From Phellopilus nigrolimitatus (lineage: Eukaryota > Basidiomycota > Agaricomycetes > Hymenochaetales > Hymenochaetaceae), in contig JAJOHG010000039.1 of assembly GCA_021029095.1 (NCBI GenBank), positions 1 through 64,000 of the forward strand: a DNA stretch of 64,000 bases. The letters run 5' to 3'. Numbering within the stretch: position 1 is the first letter of the stretch; each line of letters begins with the position of its first letter. The notes under the pieces are model-generated. The model was not told the origin of the DNA. It worked only from the letters and a program-made list of their open reading frames with translations, and ran no database searches. The translations under genes were made by a program, and so were the position numbers. Shown here in pieces: positions 35,360 to 45,606 of the stretch.

Positions 35360-35538
35360 GTGGCATTTATGTTCAATTATCACTTCAAGGACTTTTAAGG
35401 ACCACGGAGTTCACGAGAGTTCATATAGTCATTTAGCATTTAGAGTTGTGAGAAATTCTTACTTTATCTAGTACTTCTGTTTCTCTGCTTTGCTTTTACT
35501 TGTCGTCTTTCTCGCTCAAGTCGTTCGCGTCATATATT

Positions 35539-38500
35539 ATGGCTCATGAGCTCATATTGAAAAGAAAGCGTGCTTCTGAGCATGGCGGAAAAGGGAGCAT
35601 CGAGGTGAATATATCCTGAAATCAACTTCATATAATGCACTCACCTCGACAAACCGACAGAATCAACACAAGAAGATCAGACATAGCTCAGACTCTGAAG
35701 ATGGCTCACTCGGCGATGGCTCGGAAGGACCTTTAGATGACACTGAAGTAGCAGAGGAGGAATGGGGAGGTATTGACTCGGCTGCTGGGAAGGAGGTGAA
35801 AAAGGTGGACAGGCGGGATAGCGAGCATGTTAACAAACCTCCGACACGAGACGAGCTTCGGGCCATAAAGGAGGCCTCCGAGCTCTTCAAATCAAACTCG
35901 TTTAAATTTCAGGTGTGTTGGTTCTATGAAGTTATAGCTGTAGATATAACTGCTCATCGGTCGCATAGATCGACGCATTGCTTCCACATATTAGACCGAA
36001 AGAGTCGCGCATTAAGCCTCTTGACGACTTCCTTCTCCAATTACACGCCTTCCTCATGGGGCTGCCGTCTAAGCCACCCTTCTCATCCTTTGGATGCATC
36101 TCGGGCTCTGCTAAAAGAGGCATAGCTGTTCCGTATCCAGCACCTTTACCGAGCGACGATACGGCATGGAAGGTTGCATTCGAAAAGCCGGTCAACATTA
36201 CAGTAGTTGGAAGCTGGGCTAACAAGACGGGTGTAAAAAGTTCCAGCAGTGTAGCATGGACAATCGATATTGCGCTGGAAATGCCTCCTGTATGTGTATC
36301 GTGTCGTCATTTCATTTCCTTCCTCTCATTTTTGTCAAAAGACTATTTTTCAGGAGAAAGATTACCTTGATTGTCGCTTTTTCCACAAAAAGGCCTACTA
36401 TCTAGCCTCATTAGCGTCTGCGATCTCCTCCAACAAGCAATTGCATGTTGACGCTCATTACGAATCGCTCTACTCGGGCAATCGGCTCAGCTCGCTCATA
36501 CTGACGCCGCAGAAAGGTCGGCTTTTGTCGATTTGCAGTCACAGTGAAAGCTAATTGCTCTTTCTCTTTTAGACGGCTCAACGATTGATTTCTCAGGACT
36601 CAATGCTTGTGTCAGACTGCTTGCGGTCCTTCCTTCTTCGTGTCCTATATCCCTGCATCATTTATCACCGAACCACTGTAACCTGCGTGTAAAAACCACT
36701 GAGGAAGCAGCCGTGGCCTCTTCCCGCGCTACACCAATTTACAACTCGGATCTTCTGATGTGTACGACGTCGCGCGCTCACCTCCTGCGCACTCACGAGC
36801 TTGTGCGAGAGCTACCATCTTTCAGAGATGCGCTCGCCTTACTCCGTATTTGGGCGAATCAGCGTGGATACAGCCCTGGCCCTAAAGATCGGGGTTGCAT
36901 AGTCGGGTTTGAAGGAAGAGGCTATTTATGGACAGCCCTTCTGCAATTTCTTATCATCGGCGAAGAAACTTTCGGAAGGGAAACGTCGAAAAAGGAGAAG
37001 CGGAGGACGCTAGGACGCGGCTTGAGCTCGTACCAACTCTTCCGAGCAGCTCTCGATCTTCTTGGCGAGTTCCTGCGTTTGAAATAATTTGTACCTTTCG
37101 CTTACAAAGCTTAAATAAAATCACAGCAAACCACAATTTCGCGGACGATGCAATTTTCGTGAAGGGCGGTTCAATGGTGCGAGCAACATTTTTTAAGGAA
37201 GAATTTGTCTGACGCTTGGACAGTTTCCACCAGAGGCGTATAAGCAACATTATGGAGCTGTATTCGTCGACTCTTCCTCAGTAAACTTATTGACTGGCGT
37301 GCCTCTGGTCTCGCTCGATCTCGTACGTATCTTCACACTTCAAAGTATGCAACATCAATTGAAGGCTTGCCCTGTCAGTTACGACATGACGCAAAAATTA
37401 CGCTCGATTTGCTCAACAAAAGCTCCGCCGACTCCACGATCGACCCTTTCGCTGAGGTGTTTTTACGAGACCGAAGACAACTCTCGACCCGCTTTGACGT
37501 AGTTTTAAAGTGAGTTCTTATTCATTTCGATGCAAACCGCAGACGAAGTTGGCATCTCATGGATAACATTTGACAGCGTGGATTTAAGGAAGACGCACTT
37601 GCAGAAATCCGACCTCGTTGAGACTTTGGACTTCGGCGGCCCGTGCCAGTATCTGCTTCATACACTAGCCACAGTTATCAGACGTGCTCTCGGAGATCGC
37701 GTGGTCGCGATTGCTGTAATCTCTCCGACGAGTGACACTCGACCGCTTTCGCATGCCAGCGCACCGGCGTCCCTTACAAGAATCAACATTGGGTTGGTTC
37801 TTAACTCTAATGCATTCCGTCTTGTCGATCATGGACCCTCAGTTTCTGAGCAGCAAAACGAAGAGGCGATCGAGTTCCGTGATTTTTGGGGCAGCAAAGC
37901 AGAGCTGCGACGTTTTAAAGATGGACGTATTTCCGAAAGTGTAGTCTGGGAAGTTAAAAACTCGGACGAACGTGCCCGCATACCTTCATCGATAGTGCGC
38001 TTCATTCTCGCGCGCCATCTGGGTTTGGACGCGGAGAGGGACGTGCAGGAGATCCAAAAGGATTTTGACGACCTTCTACGAGTGCCAGACACGCTTTCAC
38101 AGCGAGTTGTCCCTCCGGGAGTGCGGCCTGGATTTAAAAGCGCGATGGCAGCTTTTGATAATTTGGTGCGGGACTTAAAAGGACTAGACGAGGATATTCC
38201 GCTCTCGATCCTTAATGTCAGCCCGACGTCTAGCGATCTGCGGTACACCAGTACATTCACACCTATTCCCATTCCCTTCAAAAGTGCATCCTCATTGTCT
38301 TCCACGATGCGGTACCTCCCTTCTATGGACGTTGTCATACAGTTCGAGCGTTCAGGCCGATGGCCGGATGACCTCTCAGCGATTCAGCAGATGAAGCTTG
38401 CGTTTTTCGAGCGCATTGCGAGCGCTTTGATGACTAAGGTATCTGGTTTAAGAGCAATTGTCGTTACCGGTGATGGGAAATCCTTCCAAGGTGGATTAGA

Positions 38501-39872
38501 CCGTGCATACCTGGAGATCGTCACCGTAGATGGCTGGGCATTCTCGGCTCGGATATGGCACGATCGCGAGGTGACGCATTTCGAGCGCCTACTCGGAAAA
38601 AAAAAGTCATTCGTCACGAACGGTACTGCTTCAACCACAAACGCGAAGGCTCTTGACCGATCTGAAAGACAGTCGGTGCTCGAAGCATACCAATTCTATG
38701 ACCGCTACTTCGTTCATGCACCTAGGCATCATCACGCAATTGCGAGTCTCTGTCATCGATTTCCTGCGTATCCGGGGACAGTGAGACTTGTGAAGCGATG
38801 GTTTTCGTCGCACTGGATTCACGAAGGGCATGTGAGCGGCGAGGCAATCGAGCTACTCTGCGCATCCGTGTTTGTCAATGATGCAAAGGACGCTTTGCAA
38901 CGTAATGACGAAACTCGAACGGACATTCCCGCAACCAAGGAGCTTGGCTTCTTCAGAGTCATCTTGCTCTTGAGGGACTGGACATGGGAATCGGGCTTAT
39001 TCGTGTCGCTTTACGACACGGAATCGAGCCGTACTGAAGAGAAAGACGGCGCTGCTCATGTTAAGGCAGGATATGGAAAGGGCGTTTGGTCGATCTCTAC
39101 CAGCGAAGACCGAGAAGGACGGACTTGGACATCCGAGGGCCCCGATGCTCTCGTTGCACGACGTGTAAAGATGCTGGCAAGTTCGTGCATGAAGCACGTT
39201 TTTTCGCACGAACGAGATTCTCTGAATCCTAGGGTAAGGCAGACCTTTGCTATGCTTGTTCCGGCGATTGTTGATATTTAATGTTACTAAAGGTGCTCTT
39301 CCTTCATCCTTCCAACGACTACGACATCCTCATTCGATTCAAACCCGATATATTATGTCGCGCCCACCAAAGCGTAGACGTTTTTGATTCAACGCTGAAG
39401 GGCGACAAGAGATATGCGAATATCCCTTCTACTTCGTCCGAAGATGATGAGCCGCTACGAGTTGATTTTGACCCCGCGCTCACATATTTTACTGACCTGA
39501 AGGTGTGCTCGTCTTAATTCTATTTACCCAGAGACATGGGCTCAATGGCACGTCTCGCAGCGCATTTTTGCAGGCACTTTAGAGTTTTTCTATGATCCTT
39601 TCGGAGGTAGCGTCATCGGAGCTGTGTGGGATCCTAGCCTTCTCGCTGCAAAGCCCTTCCGTGTGCTGGCAGACTATTCGCCAATGCCAACGGTCAGCCG
39701 CGTGTTTTTGCAGGTTATTGATGTTCTGATACTGAGTTTATTTTAGGAATTGGAAGGAAAAAGCAAGCAAAAGAGACAGGTCGTGCTCAATGAAAACTCG
39801 GTGCTAGCTGAGATCCAGAGAATTGGGGAGGGCTTGATAAAAAGCATTGAGGTCCAGCATGTACGGGTGTAG
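35539..39872 (+). CDS. UTP22: UTP22/NOL6 (Nrap) component of the small-subunit processome
   Basis: Large protein from ATG 35539 to TAG 39870-39872, with about a dozen short introns. Part of the UTP-C module of the 90S pre-ribosome. The N-terminus is Lys/Asp-rich. Nrap-domain landmarks in order: LDDFLLQLHAFLMGLP, VNITVVGSWANKTGVK, DYLDCRFFHKKAYYLA, LLRIWANQRGY, LRRFKDGRISESVVWEV, FDRS-type segments, and GTVRLVKRWFSSHWI. The last exons give VLFLHPSNDYDILIRF, DVIGAVWDP-like IGAVWDPSLLAAKPFRVL and a final helix. The frame after LNPR needs the intron 39236-39292; the exon with RIFAGTLEFFYDPFGG starts at 39561. The family folds like a dead nucleotidyltransferase/poly(A)-polymerase and is not thought to be catalytic. 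Confidence 0.9.
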
Positions 39873-40182
39873 ATGTATATCATACATGTACATGTGTATA
39901 AATATGGTGATAAGCTGAAAAGTAGACTAGGCGTGAACTGTAATTCGGTTTCCATTAGATGTTGCCCCAAAAATTTGCCGAACATTGCGAAGAACGAATG
40001 AGCGTGGTCTTGGTTGTTGCCATATGCTGCCAAGTCGCTTAGAGGCGGCAACTATAAATGGGTCAATAATTCGCTTGTTCCCCTCGTCCTCATCCTCATC
40101 TTCCTCTGCTCTTGCTCGTGCTCGCCGTCGCTACATTTCGCTCTTTTGCAGCCCACGTTCATTTTTCCGGCCATACTTCGCC
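39873..40182. promoter_or_regulatory. Promoter region of the LysM gene with TATA-like box
   Basis: Contains CTATAAATGG at about 40050, roughly 130 bp before the LysM start codon, followed by a long pyrimidine-rich stretch (about 40080-40170) typical of strongly expressed fungal genes. Motif function is inferred. Confidence 0.45.
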
Positions 40183-40925
40183 ATGTTCTCTCATTCGTTC
40201 ATCGCTGCCATTGTCGCTCTTCCACTTCTCGCCAAGAGTCAGTATTTTGGTGCCTCATATTTTGTCAAATATGTCTGACACTCTTCTTTTCGATCTCAGC
40301 CGTGTTCGCGGCAGACTGCGTGCGTAACTGTTTTTTGCACGCCTCGCTATGCTGTAGTTTTGGGTGGTAAAATGCTGGAGTCTAACGTTGCACCTCCAGG
40401 CCCGGTCATACACGGTTGTCCAAGGGGACGTGTGTGATGGCATCTCCGCCGCGAAAAACGCATCGACGTATCAGCTCGCCGCTATCAACCCTGCGCTCGA
40501 TTCCACCTGCAGCAACCTGCAGCCTGGCCAGTCTCTTTGCCTTGGCACCGCAGGCGAAGATTGCTCGACGACATACGTTGTCAAATCGGAAGACACCTGC
40601 GATAACATTTTGTCTGCTCATGGAATTAACTCCACGCTCCTGTGGGCGAACAACCCCAACATCGATTCTGGTTGCTCGAACATCTATATCGGCGAGGTAA
40701 GCGATCTGAATGGGCGCCCTTTTGTGTGCTCCATTCATCTGACGCCTTTTCCCACAGGTCCTTTGTGTCGCCAACTCTGTTTTAGTTCCGCCTGTGCCCG
40801 CTAGCGGTATCCCGGCGACGGCAATTCCAACCACGGCGGTGAACCCCACCTCAGCTCCCTCTGCGACCGCTACTGATAACGGTGACGACGATGACGATAA
40901 TCTTCCGTGGTGCGACGAGCTCTGA
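40183..40925 (+). CDS. Secreted two-LysM protein
   Basis: Exons 40183-40237, 40300-40319 (20 nt), 40400-40696 and 40758-40925 give 179 residues. A signal peptide is clear (MFSHSFIAAIVALPLLA, cleavage likely after VFAAD or nearby). Two LysM modules follow. The first starts SYTVVQGDVCDGISAAKN and contains INPALDSTCSNLQPGQSLCL. The second starts TTYVVKSEDTCDNILSAHGI and contains NNPNIDSGCSNIYIGEVLCV. Paired Cys in each module fit fungal-type LysM domains, which bind chitin oligomers and can hide them from host receptors or protect hyphae. The C-terminus is Pro/Thr/Ala-rich with an Asp run. No catalytic domain, so it belongs to the LysM-only class. Its role in a wood- or litter-living fungus is not known. 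Confidence 0.9.
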
Positions 40926-41289
40926 GGGACCTGGACTGCATCACAGTATCATGACGCGTCTCTCGCATTGACTGTGCCCTTTCAGAACGCTTACAATTAC
41001 ATGGACCACTATACATACCCATCTTCCTTCGGATTATTGATTGGACTTCACGCCAGGCACCTATTTTCCTTCCCTCTCTTTACTTCGGCACCAGTCGTCA
41101 TAATGTTTGTATGCCACATATACCTTTCGGTTTTGCTCTTTGGTCCCTTTCCATATTGGCATGTATTGGGAATTAATTTCTTTTCGTCTTGATTACGGGA
41201 ATTAAGTACGGAGTTGGGGTTGTAATTAAGAAGGTATACACTAATCTTCAGTTGTTTCTCGAAGCATACGCCGAGCTACCACTATCATC
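40926..41289. other. Intergenic, convergent 3' flanks
   Basis: AT-rich spacer between the LysM gene and the C6orf136-like gene. No gene seen. Confidence 0.5.
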
Positions 41290-42483
41290 TCAACGTTTTG
41301 TCTCCTCTGATTCGATTTTGGGCTTAACCATAACATTCATCGCGCCTTTGCCTTCCCTATTCGGTCCTCTGAGCCCGCCGCTAAGTGTTGCGAGTGCAGA
41401 CGTGAGAGCAGTGTACACTGTTTCGCTCGGTGCGGGGTCGATCGCGTTTACGGTATGCCGCGCGACGCGACCTGTGTGCGGACAAAAAGTGTATGTCGAC
41501 GTCCTATATAGATGGTCAATTGCACTGCTTGCGGGATGTTCTAGGACTGTTCGGTACTTACACATCCCATTCCGCGCGCTCAGTGCTTAGTCCGAGCCGG
41601 CTCATACCAGAAACAAGTATGCTAATCATGATCGCTTTTTCGCGTCGACGCCTCGCTTGATCTTCGTTAACTGGTTTCGTCGGGGGTATCGCAGCAGGTG
41701 GCCCGGAGCGAATGTGCACTTTATGCAGAGACACCGCAAGGTCCGTGTACAGTGCGTTGAGAGCGTGGCGCACGAATATGGAGGACGTGACATAGAGGGG
41801 GAGACCTGTGGCGTGTTTGCGATCCCATGATTACTCGAGTTGGTGAATAGAAGATAATGAAGGTGTGACTTGCCTTCGACACTAAGCACACGAGGGAGCG
41901 GCGCCGGGAGGGCGACAGGCGGGGTGTACTCGAGGCGTATGTTGCGCGCGTATATGCCTTCCTCAATCATGTCGTCGCGTAGGTCCTCACGCGCCTTGAC
42001 CTTCGCCTTGTTGCCCAAGTTGGTGTCGAGCAGTCCGTGCATATGGATAGGCAAGTGATAATTCGTTGCAACTAAGCCGGAAGTGAAGAAATTTGGCAGC
42101 GTCTGCTGGAGTATATCCATCGCACGACCTTCAGGTCGAGTTCAGTGCATGAGTTTAACAAACTGCTCAGACAACGTTTGCTCTGGCAAACTTGCTTAGC
42201 TGAGAAGAGTAAGGAGAGGCAGGAGAAAGAGACGTACCATACCTGTACGCAGGTCCCATTCCCTGTCGGAGACGCGCTCCTCTTCCTCATTGTTCTGGGG
42301 CTCGGTAGGTGGCGGGAGGCCAGAGTGAGGCGAGCTGGTCCCCGGACTTGAAGACGGCGGGCGGCCAGCTGAGAGCGACAGGGCGTCTGAGTAGTAAAGG
42401 CAACAAGGATTGCGACGATGCAGAAAAGTCCGCAATGTCGCGGCTGGACGACGGGACACCGACGTTGACAGTGGGCGCAGCAT
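41290..42483 (-). CDS. C6orf136/DUF2358-family mitochondrial protein
   Basis: Exons (minus) 42243-42483, 41874-42128, 41562-41805 and 41290-41503 give 317 residues in frame. The N-terminus (MLRPLSTSVSRRPAATLRTF) is a textbook mitochondrial presequence, rich in Arg and Ser with no acidic residue. After a Ser/Pro linker the conserved domain begins: DILQQTLPNFFTSGLV, then IYARNIRLEYTPPV, LPLYVTSSIFVRHALNALY and AEWDVTSTYTFCPHTGRVARH. These segments match the family known in human as C6orf136 and in plants as DUF2358. Its molecular role is not known. Intron 2 has a GC donor (AAG/GCAAGT). The domain call is from recognition; the gene structure is well supported by conserved segments across every junction. 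Confidence 0.85.
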
Positions 42484-42670
42484 TGGCGAGTCACACTCAT
42501 TGCGAACTATGAAGATAAGTAGCAGCTACATGGCGCTTACGTAATCAAGTGCGAACATCAAAATTACAATATCCTACAACTTTAAGTATACAGCATCAAT
42601 AAGTTAAAGAGTAGAACTGTAGGTGTTGGTCAGAGTAGACAACAAGCAGTGATTCGAAAGCAGGTATACC

Positions 42671-43294
42671 TCAACCGTTCACTTCTTCCAGGTAACCCTG
42701 GACGATCAAGTGTTCGATATCCGCTCGCCGCACCATGAATCGCTGGCCCTTTTGGAAATCAATCGCACCAACCTCCGTTTCGATCACTCCGCAATCCTTT
42801 ACGACCCGTACTAGAACGTGGATGTCCTTCGGCGGACTAGTCACGCCGCTCGTGATATCCAGCTCGTCCGTGAAATCCGCCCGGAAATCGACCACCATCG
42901 TGTTGTACTCACGCAAGAAGTCCACCTCGTGAGGCGCGAGGTTTGCTCGGATCTGTGCGTTCGATAGGATTGGCGGAAGCGAGCCTCCAAGCGACCAGAA
43001 GAGGTCCTTGAGGAAATTCATACGGTGCTGGTGATATGCAAGGAGACAACGTTTGTTGCGCATCACGGTCGTCTGGTGGATGACAATCGAGGGCGGCAGT
43101 TGGGATGGATCAGCCCCGTCAGGCATGTCGTCTAGCGCGGCCGTAATCAGCGCCTCTAGTCCGCGTTGCTCACGAATGAGGCTGCGCACAAGCGGATCAT
43201 TGTATTTGAAAAGGGTGTCCGTGGCAGTCGAGCGGCGCGACTCGGTTACGAGCTGTGTTGCAAGGTCCCCAAGCTGCTTTCCATCGCTGGCCAT
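42671..43294 (-). CDS. PSF1: GINS complex subunit PSF1
   Basis: Single exon, 207 residues, ATG at 43292-43294. GINS joins Cdc45 and Mcm2-7 to form the CMG replicative helicase. The N-terminal helical A domain has KYNDPLVRSLIREQRGLEAL and the family hallmark VMRNKRCLLAYHQHRM, followed by LAPHEVDFLREYNTMVVDF. The C-terminal B domain has IHVLVRVVKDCGVIETE and DFQKGQRFMVRRADIEHLI, as in PSF1. Size matches the family (about 200 residues). An intron-free gene is unusual in this window, where most neighbours have several. Divergent from the NEDD8 E1 subunit gene with 120 bp between the starts. Confidence 0.95.
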   Translation of the reverse strand: MASDGKQLGDLATQLVTESRRSTATDTLFKYNDPLVRSLIREQRGLEALITAALDDMPDGADPSQLPPSIVIHQTTVMRNKRCLLAYHQHRMNFLKDLFWSLGGSLPPILSNAQIRANLAPHEVDFLREYNTMVVDFRADFTDELDITSGVTSPPKDIHVLVRVVKDCGVIETEVGAIDFQKGQRFMVRRADIEHLIVQGYLEEVNG

Positions 43295-43414
43295 GGTTAT
43301 GGTGGAAAGCTAGACGCGACCGGTACAAGTGACAGGCGCGTATGTCACACGCTATATGCGTCACATTTTACGCCTCTCTCGAGCGAGTTCTCATCAAAGG
43401 CAGCTTTGATCGCG
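43295..43414. promoter_or_regulatory. Divergent promoter between PSF1 and the NEDD8 E1 subunit
   Basis: 120 bp shared interval. Contains ACGCGA at about 43314 and GGCGCG at about 43335, both close to the MBF/E2F-type G1/S box, which would fit the replication gene PSF1. The assignment rests on motif identity alone. Confidence 0.4.
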
Positions 43415-45488
43415 ATGATGAAAGACTCGCAGGACATTGAAACGGCCACAACGGCAGTACAGACATCGCAGTAAGTTGTGCATATACTCTGCTTGTCACC
43501 TACGCTGATCCCGATCACGACCAGATTATCAGCACAACCAGACAGCAAGACCCGCCGTTATGATCGCCAGCTGCGGTGAGCTGACGCTTCATTCCATCTT
43601 CGTCTTCAAATATTCGCTGACATGCTACAAATCATCTCACATAGTCTATGGGCTGCCTCCGGGCAAAGCGCACTCGAATCCGCGCGCGTTCTCGTCATCT
43701 CCGCCACCGCCACATCTACGTCTATTCTAAAGAACCTCGTTCTTCCGGGCGTTGGTCACTTCACACTTCTCGATCCTGAGATCGTCTCGCAGGAAGATGC
43801 GGGCAATAACTTTTTCTTTGACGGACCCGACAGCATTGGCAAGCCGCGCGCACAGGAGGCTGTACGGCTGCTGAGAGAATTGAACGAGAGCGTCGACGGC
43901 GTATCAGACACACATGTGAGTTGCGCTTATGTTTCTTACAGCTATCCAAGAGGTGTGCAGACTGAATGTTCTACTGTAGGATCTCGCCAGCCGCTTGGCG
44001 GATACTTCATACCTTGCCTCGTTCAGCCTTGTCATCACCCACAATCTGTCTAACACCCTTCTAGTCGCGCTGTCGAAGCTCCTCTGGGCCGACGCAACTC
44101 TACCTCCACTCATCGTCGTTCGCTCCGCAGGCTTTCTCGCCGACTTCTTCATTCAAATTCACGAGCACACAGGTGTGCCTCTTCTTTCGGGCATCCTTTC
44201 CCGCCACAAGACCTATTTCTTCTGGCTTACTGTTGATTTTGTGCAGTCATCGACTCTCACCCAGAGACCGCGCCATCTTTGAGAATAGACAAACCCTTCC
44301 CCGCTCTGCTTGAGCATGCGCGTTCGCTTGATTTAGATGCCATGGACTCCACAGACCACGGGCATGTCCCCTACGTCGTTATACTTGTCCGCGCCATGGA
44401 CATATGGAAGGCATCTGTAAGACACAGCTCAACTTGCTTTCTGTTAAATGCTGGAATCTCGTGCCTGTTTTAACATACCTAAACAGCACGACGGTCAGCC
44501 TCCCAAGACATCTGTGGAGCGAACCGAATTCAAGAAATCTATCTTGGCCATGAAGAAAGCCGATGAGGAAAACTTCGATGAGGCTGTCGCGCAGGCATAC
44601 CGCGCGTGGTCAGAGACTAAAGTGCCTTTCGATGTCGCAGCCCTTTTTGAAGACTCGGCGCTTGTCGACCTCAGGCCTACCTCCCCACTTTTCTTTCAAC
44701 TGCTTGCCGCGCTGAAGGAGTTTACAGAGCGTTATCCGTACACTCTCCCGCTGACCTCGACATTACCCGACATGAAGGCTGATACAACTAGCTACGTGCA
44801 CCTACAGAAGCTGTACAAGGGGAGAGCGGAGGAGGAAAGGGCGCAATTCTCTGCAATCCTGAAAGAAAAGGGCGCAGACGTCGACCCAGTAGTGGTAGAT
44901 GAGTTTGTTCGCAATGCTCATGGGTTAAAGGTCATTCGCGGGCGTAGATGGGGTGCTTTTGACGAGAATCCTGAGGTGCTCGGTAAGCCTTCACATGCTC
45001 TTAGGCGCACCGATCTGTATGCATATTAAAAGTGTGATCACTGCTCTTAGTTCAGTCTTTGTCCTCGGAGGAAACGCGAAAGGAAACCGCGACGCACCTT
45101 GCACTGTCTGCGCTCTCGCACTTCCGTTCCACAAACCCAAATGCGGAGGGCCCTACCGAAGAACAATTAATGGCGCACATTCAAGACGCAGTACCAAGCG
45201 GCACCGAGCTGCCTGAAGAAGTAGGTGTGGCCACAGGGGAAGTGTGCGTATATGCTCTCATTCCATATTCTCTATCAAAGTCTGGATTTAAAGAAGTTAG
45301 CTTAATTCCTTTTTTGTCTGCCTTCAAGTGTGCGAACACCGACTGCTGACTTGCCTAACACCGCCGCGTTCCTTGGTGGGCTCATCGCACAAGAGGCAAT
45401 CAAGGTGATTACAAAACAATATGTGCCGATAAAGGGCCTATGTATTGTGGATTTGATTGGCAGTTGGACTGGCATATTAGACGCATAA
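43415..45488 (+). CDS. ULA1: NEDD8-activating enzyme E1 regulatory subunit (NAE1/ULA1)
   Basis: Eight exons: 43415-43470, 43525-43575, 43645-43915, 43980-44172, 44247-44416, 44487-44982, 45051-45243 and 45329-45488, giving 529 residues with every phase consistent. Partner of UBA3 in activating NEDD8/Rub1 for cullin modification. Motifs: [20 protein letters not shown] (the ThiF-like start), [48 protein letters not shown], and the C-terminal [20 protein letters not shown]. It lacks the GxGxxG nucleotide loop and a catalytic Cys, as expected of the regulatory half. Tail-to-tail with DNA2, about 118 bp apart. Either of two adjacent ATGs (43415, 43418) could start it. Confidence 0.93.
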
Positions 45489-45606
45489 TGCTCATACAAT
45501 TAGAATGGTCCTCCTGCATTCTCACGTGCGAAGATGTACACTTAATGTAACTATCGATACATGGGGCATGAATTGAATAGCATGCAGTGTCAAGAGCTGG
45601 ATAAAA

